Assembly (NCBI GenBank): GCA_900768045.1
Contig: CAAGBL010000004.1
Coordinates: 21,046-85,045 of the forward strand
Direction: 5' to 3'
DNA length: 64,000 nucleotides
Source: an uncultured Alistipes sp.
GTDB taxonomy: Bacteria > Bacteroidota > Bacteroidia > Bacteroidales > Rikenellaceae
Shown: positions 1 to 6,663 of the stretch, one piece after another
How positions within the stretch are numbered: the stretch's first letter is position 1
Layout: each line of letters begins with the position of its first letter
Notes under the pieces: model-generated
The model's input: only the letters and a program-made list of their open reading frames with translations
Told to the model about the DNA's origin: nothing
Database searches by the model: none
Position numbers and translations under genes: made by a program

Positions 1-695
1 TCCTCAAAACGTAGCTGTTCGGCCATGCGCCACATCTCGGCAGTAAGCCACTCACGCACAGGGCGAAGGTCTCCCTTGAGTATCGAACGAACGAGCGAAA
101 TATGCTCGTTGTATTGCTCTGTACTCTCGTTGCCAATGCATGGCGCATTGCAGTTACCTAAGTGATATTGAAGGCACTTATCGTATTTATGTGATGCAAT
201 GCTTGATGCCGATAAATTATGCTTACATGTGCGCAGTGGTACTACTTCACGTATAAACTCGAGTATCGAGCGTTGCGTTGCTATCGAGCCGTAGGGGCCA
301 AAGTATTCCGAGCCATCGTGCTTTAGCTCACGTGTTGATAGCACACGAGGAAATGGCTCTTTGAGTAGCACAATCCAAGGATATGTCTTGTCGTCCTTTA
401 ATAATATATTGTATCGTGGCTGTAGCTTCTTGATTAGTGAGTTTTCGAGCAATAGGGCATCTTGCTCGCTATCTACAACAATATGCCTAATATCTACCAC
501 TTGGCGCACCAATACCTGCACCTTTGCTGAGTGGTCTTTGCTCTCAACAAAGTACGACGATACTCGCTTCTTGAGCGACTTTGCCTTGCCTACATATATA
601 ATAATGTTATTAGCATCGACAAATTGATATACTCCTGGCGAGTGGGGCAGCGCTGCAACCTGCTCCCTTATGTGTTCACGCACGATATTATTCAT
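1..695 (-). CDS. uvrC: Excinuclease ABC subunit C, N-terminal part (cut by window edge)
   Basis: UvrC makes the dual incisions around DNA lesions after UvrA and UvrB load. About 231 N-terminal residues are visible of a protein normally near 600. The GIY-YIG nuclease module is clear: GVY at residues 21-23, IYVGK at 33-37 and the catalytic arginine in KKRVSSYF (R44). It is followed by the conserved LLLENSLIKKLQPRYN stretch and the cysteine-bearing LRTCKHNL and CLQYHLGNCNAPC segments. The C-terminal nuclease and HhH domains lie beyond position 1. The ATG at 695-693 is chosen because the GIY-YIG module begins about 20 residues later. A TATCTTTG box ends only 4 nt upstream, so the message may be leaderless. 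Confidence 0.95.
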   Translation of the reverse strand, partial: MNNIVREHIREQVAALPHSPGVYQFVDANNIIIYVGKAKSLKKRVSSYFVESKDHSAKVQVLVRQVVDIRHIVVDSEQDALLLENSLIKKLQPRYNILLKDDKTYPWIVLLKEPFPRVLSTRELKHDGSEYFGPYGSIATQRSILEFIREVVPLRTCKHNLSASSIASHKYDKCLQYHLGNCNAPCIGNESTEQYNEHISLVRSILKGDLRPVREWLTAEMWRMAEQLRFE

Positions 696-699
696 AAAA

Positions 700-707
700 C
701 AAAGATA
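700..707 (-). promoter_or_regulatory. -7 promoter box of uvrC
   Basis: TATCTTTG on the minus strand matches the Bacteroidota -7 consensus TAnnTTTG. No clear TTG box is seen at the expected distance upstream. The box is 4 nt from the ATG. Confidence 0.5.
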
Positions 708-766
708 GCGATTTTTTAGAAATCTTGCGCTATCGAAAATAATTTTTGAAAATATTGAGCTAAAAA

Positions 767-797
767 TTTGGAACTTCTTAAATAATCATTACCTTTG
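767..797 (+). promoter_or_regulatory. Promoter of the YtrB-like ABC operon
   Basis: TTTG (767-770), a 19-bp spacer and TACCTTTG (790-797) match the Bacteroidota consensus exactly. The start codon is 55 nt downstream. Confidence 0.85.
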
Positions 798-798
798 C

Positions 799-822
799 AG
801 TGTATTACTAAACTAATACACC
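799..822 (+). promoter_or_regulatory. Operator-like inverted repeat (YtrA-type)
   Basis: GTGTATTA (800-807) and TAATACAC (814-821) are perfect reverse complements separated by 6 bp. The site overlaps the predicted transcription start. Read as AGTGTA-N12-TACACC it closely resembles the Bacillus subtilis YtrA operator, which I recall as AGTGTA-N13-TACACT. A YtrA-type regulator is the last gene of this operon, so autoregulation is inferred. Confidence 0.65.
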
Positions 823-852
823 AAATAAGAACAACTAAAACCACTAAGCATT

Positions 853-1683
853 ATGATTACAACAAACAAGTTAACATTCGGATATACATTGGCAAAGCCT
901 GTGTTATCTAATATTACGCTTAATCTCGAGAGAGGACATATTCACGGCTTGTTGGGCTGTAATGGCATTGGTAAAACCACACTCCTTAAGCTTATGTGTG
1001 GCATCATGCGACCACAGCAGGGCGAGGTACGAGTAGATGGCATTGATCCAATGAAGCGCAAGGTATCGACATTTCAGGAATTGATGATTATCCCCGAGGA
1101 GTTTGACCTTCCAAATATTTCGCTCGAACAGTTTGCACGTGTAACATCACCATTCTATCCACGATTTGACATGGGGCAGATGCGTCATTACTGCGAGGAG
1201 TTTCATGTTGATCCTAACGAGAAGCTACACTCGATGTCTATGGGCCAGCGCAAGAAGGCATATATCTCATTTGCACTCGCTTGCAATGTTCAAACTCTAC
1301 TTTTAGATGAGCCAACAAATGGTCTTGATATTCCATCAAAGAGCGTGTTTCGCCGTCTGCTTGCGGGCTATGTTGACGATAGCCGTACAGTGGTAATCTC
1401 TACACATCAGGTTGCAGATGTTGAGCAGCTGCTCGATAGTATTGTGGTGCTTGATGAGCAGGGTGTGGCCCTCAATGCAACAACTGCCGAGATATCACGT
1501 CGTCTAAAGTTCGGCAAGGCATCAGAAGATGATAAGGTGATTTACTCGGAGTGTACATTGCAGGGTGACATGGCTGTTATGCTTAATGAGTATGATGAGG
1601 ATTCGGTGCTAAGCATCGAGCTTTTGTTTAATGCAACGACAGCAAAGCGCAATGCCATTGCTGCAATCTTTAATGAGAGATAG
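853..1683 (+). CDS. ABC transporter ATP-binding protein (YtrB/BcrA type)
   Basis: This is the cytoplasmic ATPase of a small ABC exporter. At 276 aa it has one nucleotide-binding domain: Walker A GCNGIGKTT at residues 35-43, signature SMSMGQRKK, Walker B TLLLDEPTNGLD and an H-loop STHQ. The signature is MSMGQ rather than LSGGQ, a pattern seen in the YtrB/EcsA-like drug- and peptide-exporter group. About 60 residues after the H-loop form a family-specific tail. It begins a four-gene operon with two membrane proteins (2 bp to the next gene) and a short GntR regulator. That order resembles the Gram-positive ytr locus, whose transporter responds to cell-wall antibiotics. The substrate here is unknown. 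Confidence 0.88.
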   Translation: MITTNKLTFGYTLAKPVLSNITLNLERGHIHGLLGCNGIGKTTLLKLMCGIMRPQQGEVRVDGIDPMKRKVSTFQELMIIPEEFDLPNISLEQFARVTSPFYPRFDMGQMRHYCEEFHVDPNEKLHSMSMGQRKKAYISFALACNVQTLLLDEPTNGLDIPSKSVFRRLLAGYVDDSRTVVISTHQVADVEQLLDSIVVLDEQGVALNATTAEISRRLKFGKASEDDKVIYSECTLQGDMAVMLNEYDEDSVLSIELLFNATTAKRNAIAAIFNER

Positions 1684-1685
1684 TT

Positions 1686-2408
1686 ATGAAAAGTTTTTCT
1701 TTAAGTAGATTGGCGCAGTATGCTCGCTACTACTATGTTTCGAATAATAAATACATTATCACATTATTGCTTCAGTTTATAGGTATTCCATTATTAATGG
1801 GTGTGCTCACTCGTGAAGCATCGGCAATTGAGGCTGTTGATGTTGCCTTTTATCTCTTTTCTGCGGTTGTATCTGCCATCTTTGCGACAAAGGCAATGCG
1901 TGACCGAGGCCGAAAGATTATGGAGGTGACAATACCTGTATCGAACGAGGAACGTATGGTGTTTATGCTTATCAACTCTGCTGTCGTGTTCCCGCTGATG
2001 GCAATCGGAACAGGGCTATTAGCCCTTGTTATTGGTAGCCCGTTCAGCTATGACGAATACTCTTTATCTGGCGGCATAAGTGAGATGTGTCATGAGTTTT
2101 ATTTCAACTGGCCATTTTACCTATCAATGCAGCTCATCTCTTCTGCGTGTCTGCTAATTAATATTCTGGCTCGTCGCAATTTGTTTGTTGCCTATCTCGG
2201 AGCATTTATCGGAGTAATCGTATTCTTTGCTGTGTCGGGAAATATCATTTCCGAGATACTGATGCATGACCCACATAGTTTAGACTTCTTGAATTATATC
2301 GACTCTGACAAGGCTGAAGTATGGGCAAAAGTAGTATTCTGCTCATTGCCAGTAGCCTTCTATGCACTATGTTACTTAGCATTGCGTAAACGTCAAATGA
2401 AGTGGTAG
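1686..2408 (+). CDS. ABC transporter membrane subunit, first of two
   Basis: This 240-aa membrane protein has about six hydrophobic segments (roughly residues 24-40, 50-67, 88-115, 140-160, 170-190 and 215-232) and no signal peptide. It starts 2 bp after the ATPase stop and is followed after 2 bp by a second, similar-sized membrane protein. Both share a basic N-terminus, a GIPLLMG/GFPLLMA-type first helix and a TREAS/TKTAV motif, so the two look like diverged paralogs that form a heterodimeric channel. No named Pfam family can be assigned by eye. Position and topology support a permease. Confidence 0.78.
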   Translation: MKSFSLSRLAQYARYYYVSNNKYIITLLLQFIGIPLLMGVLTREASAIEAVDVAFYLFSAVVSAIFATKAMRDRGRKIMEVTIPVSNEERMVFMLINSAVVFPLMAIGTGLLALVIGSPFSYDEYSLSGGISEMCHEFYFNWPFYLSMQLISSACLLINILARRNLFVAYLGAFIGVIVFFAVSGNIISEILMHDPHSLDFLNYIDSDKAEVWAKVVFCSLPVAFYALCYLALRKRQMKW

Positions 2409-2410
2409 TT

Positions 2411-3073
2411 ATGATAGATTATATAAACCAGCTACTTCAGCTCTTTAAGAAGCACTATGTTGAGCATAAGAATACCTATATTTCGCTTATGCTTGGCATA
2501 TTTGGCTTTCCGCTGCTGATGGCATTTTTGACAAAAACTGCGGTAACGCCAGCCACGATGTATGTTGCTATGTGGTTAATAGCAATAGTTGTTACTCTGC
2601 ATATTTCGACCTCATGGCTTCGCAATAGGTACACCTCGATTCTTGCTAATACACTACCTGTGTCGGTTGGTGTTAGGTATGGCTTTATATTGATTAACTC
2701 AATCGTTACATCAGCATTGCTATTTATTGTGTGTTACCTTCCATCGTTAGCTATTACCAAAGTATTGTTTCCTCCTGCACCAGAGTTTGACTGGGTGTTC
2801 TCGGATATTATATTTTTGAGTAATTATCATACCTATTTTGGTATCTTAGGCACACATGCAATGCTTCTCATTGTCAATCTTATAGGTGGTAGGCGCATAT
2901 TTATCACATATTTGGTCGCTATTCTCATTGCAATAGTTGTGCAGATTGCTATTGGTAGATATATCGGCGTAGAGTATCGTGAGAGTTATAAACTTGTTGG
3001 AAATATTTTACTTATCTTTGTGGCGTGGATTGGCGGTTACTTCATTCTGCGCAACTACCAAATTAGGAGTTAA
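2411..3073 (+). CDS. ABC transporter membrane subunit, second of two
   Basis: This 220-aa polytopic membrane protein is predicted to pair with the upstream gene. Helices are visible at about residues 25-42, 50-68, 88-110, 138-155, 162-185 and 198-215. The ATG at 2411 (MIDYINQLLQLF) is preferred over an in-frame GTG at 2402, because the latter would overlap the upstream gene. The helix-1 motif GIFGFPLLMAFLTKT matches GIPLLMGVLTRE in the neighbour, evidence of an old tandem duplication. It is followed after 3 bp by the regulator gene. Confidence 0.75.
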   Translation: MIDYINQLLQLFKKHYVEHKNTYISLMLGIFGFPLLMAFLTKTAVTPATMYVAMWLIAIVVTLHISTSWLRNRYTSILANTLPVSVGVRYGFILINSIVTSALLFIVCYLPSLAITKVLFPPAPEFDWVFSDIIFLSNYHTYFGILGTHAMLLIVNLIGGRRIFITYLVAILIAIVVQIAIGRYIGVEYRESYKLVGNILLIFVAWIGGYFILRNYQIRS

Positions 3074-3076
3074 GTT

Positions 3077-3421
3077 ATGATGCAGTTTTCAGATGATAAG
3101 CCTATTTGGCGACAGATATATGAGCTTATAGCCATGCGAATACTCTCGGACGAGTGGCCAGAGGGCAGTCGCATAGTATCGGTACGAGAGCTTGCGCAGG
3201 AGGTGGGCGTAAATCCTAATACCGTTATGCGCAGCTATGAGCGCCTTGATGGCGATGGTATTATCTTTAATCGTCGAGGCATAGGCTTCTTTGTGGCGGA
3301 GGGTGCCAAGGAGCATATTAGAGAGATTGAGCGACGCAAGTTCCTTGATGAGGAGCTCCCAAAGCTCAGTGAACGCCTCAATCTTTTGGGGTTGACAATC
3401 GAGGTTAAGAGTGTAAAATAG
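3077..3421 (+). CDS. GntR-family regulator, YtrA subfamily
   Basis: The protein is 114 aa, far shorter than FadR/HutC-type GntR proteins, which is typical of the YtrA subfamily. It has a winged helix-turn-helix (about residues 5-75: IWRQIYELIAMRIL, then SVRELAQEVGVNPNTVMRSYERLDGDGII) plus a short helical dimerisation tail. It is the last gene of the ABC operon, 3 bp after the permease. The inverted repeat at 799-822 is a plausible binding site, so it probably represses its own operon until a ligand such as an antimicrobial peptide or envelope stress signal appears. The ligand is not evident from sequence. Confidence 0.9.
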   Translation: MMQFSDDKPIWRQIYELIAMRILSDEWPEGSRIVSVRELAQEVGVNPNTVMRSYERLDGDGIIFNRRGIGFFVAEGAKEHIREIERRKFLDEELPKLSERLNLLGLTIEVKSVK

Positions 3422-3463
3422 GGTGCTCTAACTATTAGTAAATAGTTAAAAGTGAATGCGCAA

Positions 3464-3494
3464 TTTGTGTCATTCACTTTTTTTTGCTATCTTG
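3464..3494 (+). promoter_or_regulatory. Promoter of the CvfB-like/uvrA operon
   Basis: TTTG (3464-3467), a 20-bp spacer and TATCTTG (3488-3494) approximate the consensus. The ATG at 3520 lies 25 nt downstream, which supports that start over the in-frame TTG at 3484 that overlaps the promoter. Confidence 0.6.
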
Positions 3495-3519
3495 CGCCAT
3501 TATTAATTTCAACGATATA

Positions 3520-4356
3520 ATGAGAACAGGCGAAATCCAAACCCTCAAAGTAGGGCGAATATCGGACTATGGTGTATATCTCACCGACGAAGAACAGAAC
3601 GAGGTGTTGCTACCTAACCGCTTCACACGCCTCGACATGAAGGAGGGCGACGAGGTGCGAGTATTTGTCTATCACGACTCCGAGGATAGACTTGTGGCAT
3701 CTACCGAAAATCCACTTATTGTAGCAGGTCAAGTTGCAGCCTTAAAGGTTGTTGACAAGAGCATTCACGGCGCTTTTCTCGATTGGGGACTATCGGGTAA
3801 GCACCTATTCTTGCCTAATCGCAATCAGCAGGGCGCTGTTGTTGCTGGCCAGCTTACGGTGGTCTACATGTATATCGACGAGCGTACTGGAAGATGTGTG
3901 GCAACCAACAAGATAAAGCCATTTATCACTAACGAGGAGCCTCTAACCGTCTCTGTTGGCGACGAGGTCGATATCCTTATTGCTTTTGAGACTCCTATTG
4001 GCTATCGTGCCGTTATCGACAATCGCCACTGGGGCATGCTCTATAAGAATCAGCTATTCCGCCCTGTGCGTGTTGGCGATAAGTATCGTGGCTGGGTGCG
4101 AAAGATTACTGAGGATATGCGTATCGACCTTAGCCTTCAGCAGACAGGCCTTGCTGAGGTTGAGACATCAGTAGTGCGCCTCGAGACTCTTCTTAAGGAG
4201 CATGGCGGCGTGCTTGGCGTGAACGACAAAAGCGATCCTCAGGAGGTGGCACGTGTAACTTCAATGAGTAAAAAGGTCTTTAAGCGTGCTTTGGGCATGT
4301 TGCTTAAGCAGGGACGTATTGAGCAGACAGAGAGCGGAATACGACTCAAGAAGTAA
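3520..4356 (+). CDS. S1-domain RNA-binding protein, CvfB/YitL-like
   Basis: The 278-aa protein has tandem S1-like OB folds (about residues 5-65, 70-130 and 145-210) and a C-terminal winged-helix-like region (about 225-278) containing SKKVFKRALGMLLKQGRIE. This is the CvfB layout: three S1 modules and a winged helix that together bind RNA. Diagnostic segments are VGRISDYGVYLTDEE, GAFLDWGLSGKHLFLP and WGMLYKNQLF. CvfB homologs influence virulence-gene and RNA processing in staphylococci; the role in Bacteroidota is unclear. It is the first gene of an operon ending in uvrA, and the methyltransferase starts 4 bp after its stop. Confidence 0.85.
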   Translation: MRTGEIQTLKVGRISDYGVYLTDEEQNEVLLPNRFTRLDMKEGDEVRVFVYHDSEDRLVASTENPLIVAGQVAALKVVDKSIHGAFLDWGLSGKHLFLPNRNQQGAVVAGQLTVVYMYIDERTGRCVATNKIKPFITNEEPLTVSVGDEVDILIAFETPIGYRAVIDNRHWGMLYKNQLFRPVRVGDKYRGWVRKITEDMRIDLSLQQTGLAEVETSVVRLETLLKEHGGVLGVNDKSDPQEVARVTSMSKKVFKRALGMLLKQGRIEQTESGIRLKK

Positions 4357-4360
4357 AGAG

Positions 4361-5119
4361 ATGGTTAAGCTGACTGCAGAACGAGTATCTACCGATCGCA
4401 CTGATAACTTTGTTTATCAGCGCTCAATACTTGCCTATGTCGAGGCAGCTAAGCTTGTAAGTGGTCGTGTGCTTGAGATAGGCACAGGTTCGGGATATGG
4501 CATTCGCACTATCGCCGCAAATGCCGAGGAGTTTGTAACTATCGACAAGTTTCGCTCGTTGGCAGTCGAGAATCTACCAGCAAACACCTCATTTATAGAG
4601 TCTAAAGTGCCGCCTCTTCCATTTGAAGATGAGGTCTTCGATTGCATTGTGTCGTTCCAGGTTATCGAGCATATCCGCAACGATAAGCAGTTTGTGGGCG
4701 AGATACTTCGTGTGCTTAAGCCTGGTGGAAAGTTTATTGTTACCACCCCTAACCGCCCAATGTCGCTCACACGCAACCCATGGCATGTGCGCGAGTATCG
4801 CCCTGAGGAGCTTAAATCACTGCTTGCAGGTTTTAGCTCGGTAGAGTGCAAGGGTGTTGGTGGCAATGAGCGTGTGTGGGCATACTACGAGAAGAATCGA
4901 GAGTCGGTAAACCGCATCATGCGCTTCGATATTTTGAAGATGCAGTGGTGGTTGCCTCGTTTTGTGTTGCAACTTCCATACGATGTGCTTAATCGCCTGA
5001 ATCGTAAAAAGTTGTACTCTGATAACTCACAACTTACCGATGCAATATCAATGGAAGATTATCATCTTCAAGATGTTGACAGTAAGTGTTTTGATTTGTT
5101 TTACATAGCAACAAAGTAA
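4361..5119 (+). CDS. Class I SAM-dependent methyltransferase
   Basis: The protein is 252 aa with the Rossmann methyltransferase motifs: motif I VLEIGTGSGYG (about residues 31-41), motif II TIDKF, motif III/post-I LPFEDEVFDCIVSFQVIEHI and motif IV LKPGGKFIVTTPN. This puts it in the Methyltransf_11 group. The substrate cannot be read from the sequence. The C-terminal 70 residues after WHVREYRPEEL match small-molecule or glycan methyltransferases better than rRNA enzymes. The ATG at 4361 is chosen because it follows the upstream stop by 4 bp; an in-frame start at 4286 would overlap the CvfB-like gene by 70 bp. The next gene starts 1 bp after its stop. Confidence 0.82.
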   Translation: MVKLTAERVSTDRTDNFVYQRSILAYVEAAKLVSGRVLEIGTGSGYGIRTIAANAEEFVTIDKFRSLAVENLPANTSFIESKVPPLPFEDEVFDCIVSFQVIEHIRNDKQFVGEILRVLKPGGKFIVTTPNRPMSLTRNPWHVREYRPEELKSLLAGFSSVECKGVGGNERVWAYYEKNRESVNRIMRFDILKMQWWLPRFVLQLPYDVLNRLNRKKLYSDNSQLTDAISMEDYHLQDVDSKCFDLFYIATK

Positions 5120-5120
5120 T

Positions 5121-5882
5121 ATGAATAGTCGCATAGCACTAATACAGCGTAATATAGCGTGGCTTAACATCGATGCAAACCTTATGGATATTGAGGCTCT
5201 GCTCGAGGGTGTTAAGGCCGATGTTGTTGTGCTTAGCGAGATGTTTCAGACAGGATTTGCAACCAATCCATGCGAAGCCATTGATGACGACAGAACGCTT
5301 AAGTGGATGTTGCAAATGGCAAAGAGACTTGATGCTGCCATCGTTGGATCGTGTGCTGTGAAGGTCGACGAGGAGTACCGCAATCGCATGTACTTTGTAA
5401 AACCCACGGGCGAGGTAGAGTATTACGATAAGTGGCACTTGTTCTCGGTGGGTGGCGAGAGTAAAAGCTATACACGAGGTCACGAGCGCAAAGTTGTTGA
5501 GTGGCGAGGTGTTAGATATTTGCTTGCTATCTGCTACGACCTACGTTTTCCTGTTTGGAGCCGCCAGCGAGGCGATTATGATGCTATCATATATGTTGCT
5601 GCATGGCCAACGCCACGACGTGAGGTGTGGCAAACGCTACTCAAGGCTCGAGCTATTGAGAACCAGGCATACGTCATTGGCGTTAACCGCACGGGCGACG
5701 AGCCAACGCTAAACTACTCGGGTGACTCAGCTGTTGTCGACTATTATGGGCGATACATGGTGGAGTGCGGAAACGAGGAGTGTGTAGCTGATGTAGAGAT
5801 TGATATAGATAAGCTTAATGCATTCAGAGATAAGTTTAATGTTAGCGCCGATGCTGACGAATTTAAAATGGCCCAATTATGA
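5121..5882 (+). CDS. Omega-amidase / nitrilase-superfamily hydrolase (YafV-like)
   Basis: This carbon-nitrogen hydrolase is 253 aa. The catalytic triad is visible: Glu40 in VVVLSEMFQTGF, Lys104 in YYDKWHLF and Cys138 in AICYDLRFPVWS. The SEMF, DKWHLF and CYDLRFP motifs are those of YafV/Nit2 omega-amidases, which deaminate alpha-ketoglutaramate and alpha-ketosuccinamate and repair by-products of glutamine and methionine transamination. It sits in the cvfB-uvrA operon, 1 bp after the methyltransferase, and overlaps the following exporter gene by 4 nt (ATGA). This implies translational coupling. Confidence 0.9.
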   Translation: MNSRIALIQRNIAWLNIDANLMDIEALLEGVKADVVVLSEMFQTGFATNPCEAIDDDRTLKWMLQMAKRLDAAIVGSCAVKVDEEYRNRMYFVKPTGEVEYYDKWHLFSVGGESKSYTRGHERKVVEWRGVRYLLAICYDLRFPVWSRQRGDYDAIIYVAAWPTPRREVWQTLLKARAIENQAYVIGVNRTGDEPTLNYSGDSAVVDYYGRYMVECGNEECVADVEIDIDKLNAFRDKFNVSADADEFKMAQL

Positions 5883-6655
5883 GTATAAATGAGATAATCC
5901 TACTCCTTGTTTCGGGAGTTATCGTTGGCATAATCAATACGCTCGGTGGTGGTGGCTCGGTTATTACCATGTCGCTATTTATGGCTATGGGTATGCCTAT
6001 TGGCTTGGCAAATGGTACTAATCGTATTGCTGTGCTGCTTCAAAACCTATCTGCTACCGTGGCGTTCCTCCGCAAGGGTATGCTCCATATTCGCAGTGGT
6101 TTGCTGCTCTCGATACCCGCTATTGTGGGTAATATCTTTGGTGCTATGGTGGCTACCGAAGTGAGCGAGTCGGTATTTAAGATATGCCTTTCGGTGGTTC
6201 TTGCAATCATTCTTGTCTACCTACTTTTAGGTAAAGATAATGAGCATGTAACAGGTGGTCACGGCCTGAAAATCAGGTGGTGGCACTATATCGTATTCTT
6301 TATTATCGGCTTCTATGGTGGTTACATCTATATCGGTCTTGGCTTCCTGATTCTTGCCATTGCAATATGGACTATGAAGCTCGATATTATTACAGCCAAC
6401 GTCATCAAGGGCTTTGTGATATTCCTATCTACGCCCTTCGCCCTTGCAGTGTTTATCTATAACGGTCAGGTGGAGTGGATGGCAGGTTTGTTGCATGGTG
6501 TAGGCAATATTCTTGGCGCTGTGTTGGCTTCGCATTGGGCCATGAGCTGGGGTGTTAAGTTTGTGCGCTGGTTTACACTCTTTATCATCGTCGTATTCTT
6601 TATCGACCTTATGGGGTGGATATCGCTCGAGGGTGTCTTGTCTGGATTATTGTAA
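5879..6655 (+). CDS. TauE/SafE-family membrane transporter (putative sulfite/sulfonate exporter)
   Basis: The protein is 258 aa and almost entirely hydrophobic, with about eight transmembrane segments in two halves. Each half begins with a conserved glycine-rich motif (GIINTLGGGGSVITMSLF near residue 18; GFYGGYIYIGLGFLILA near residue 143), the internal duplication typical of TauE/SafE (formerly DUF81). Characterised members export sulfite, sulfoacetate or related organosulfonates, but the family is broad. Start and stop couple it tightly to its neighbours: 4-nt overlap with the amidase and 8 bp to uvrA. A link to the cysteate synthase gene 11.5 kb downstream (its substrate is sulfite) is speculative. 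Confidence 0.85.
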   Translation: MSINEIILLLVSGVIVGIINTLGGGGSVITMSLFMAMGMPIGLANGTNRIAVLLQNLSATVAFLRKGMLHIRSGLLLSIPAIVGNIFGAMVATEVSESVFKICLSVVLAIILVYLLLGKDNEHVTGGHGLKIRWWHYIVFFIIGFYGGYIYIGLGFLILAIAIWTMKLDIITANVIKGFVIFLSTPFALAVFIYNGQVEWMAGLLHGVGNILGAVLASHWAMSWGVKFVRWFTLFIIVVFFIDLMGWISLEGVLSGLL

Positions 6656-6663
6656 ATGCTGCA

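Noticed and set aside
531..719. Short plus-strand ORFs over uvrC
   Set aside because: They overlap the well supported uvrC on the other strand.
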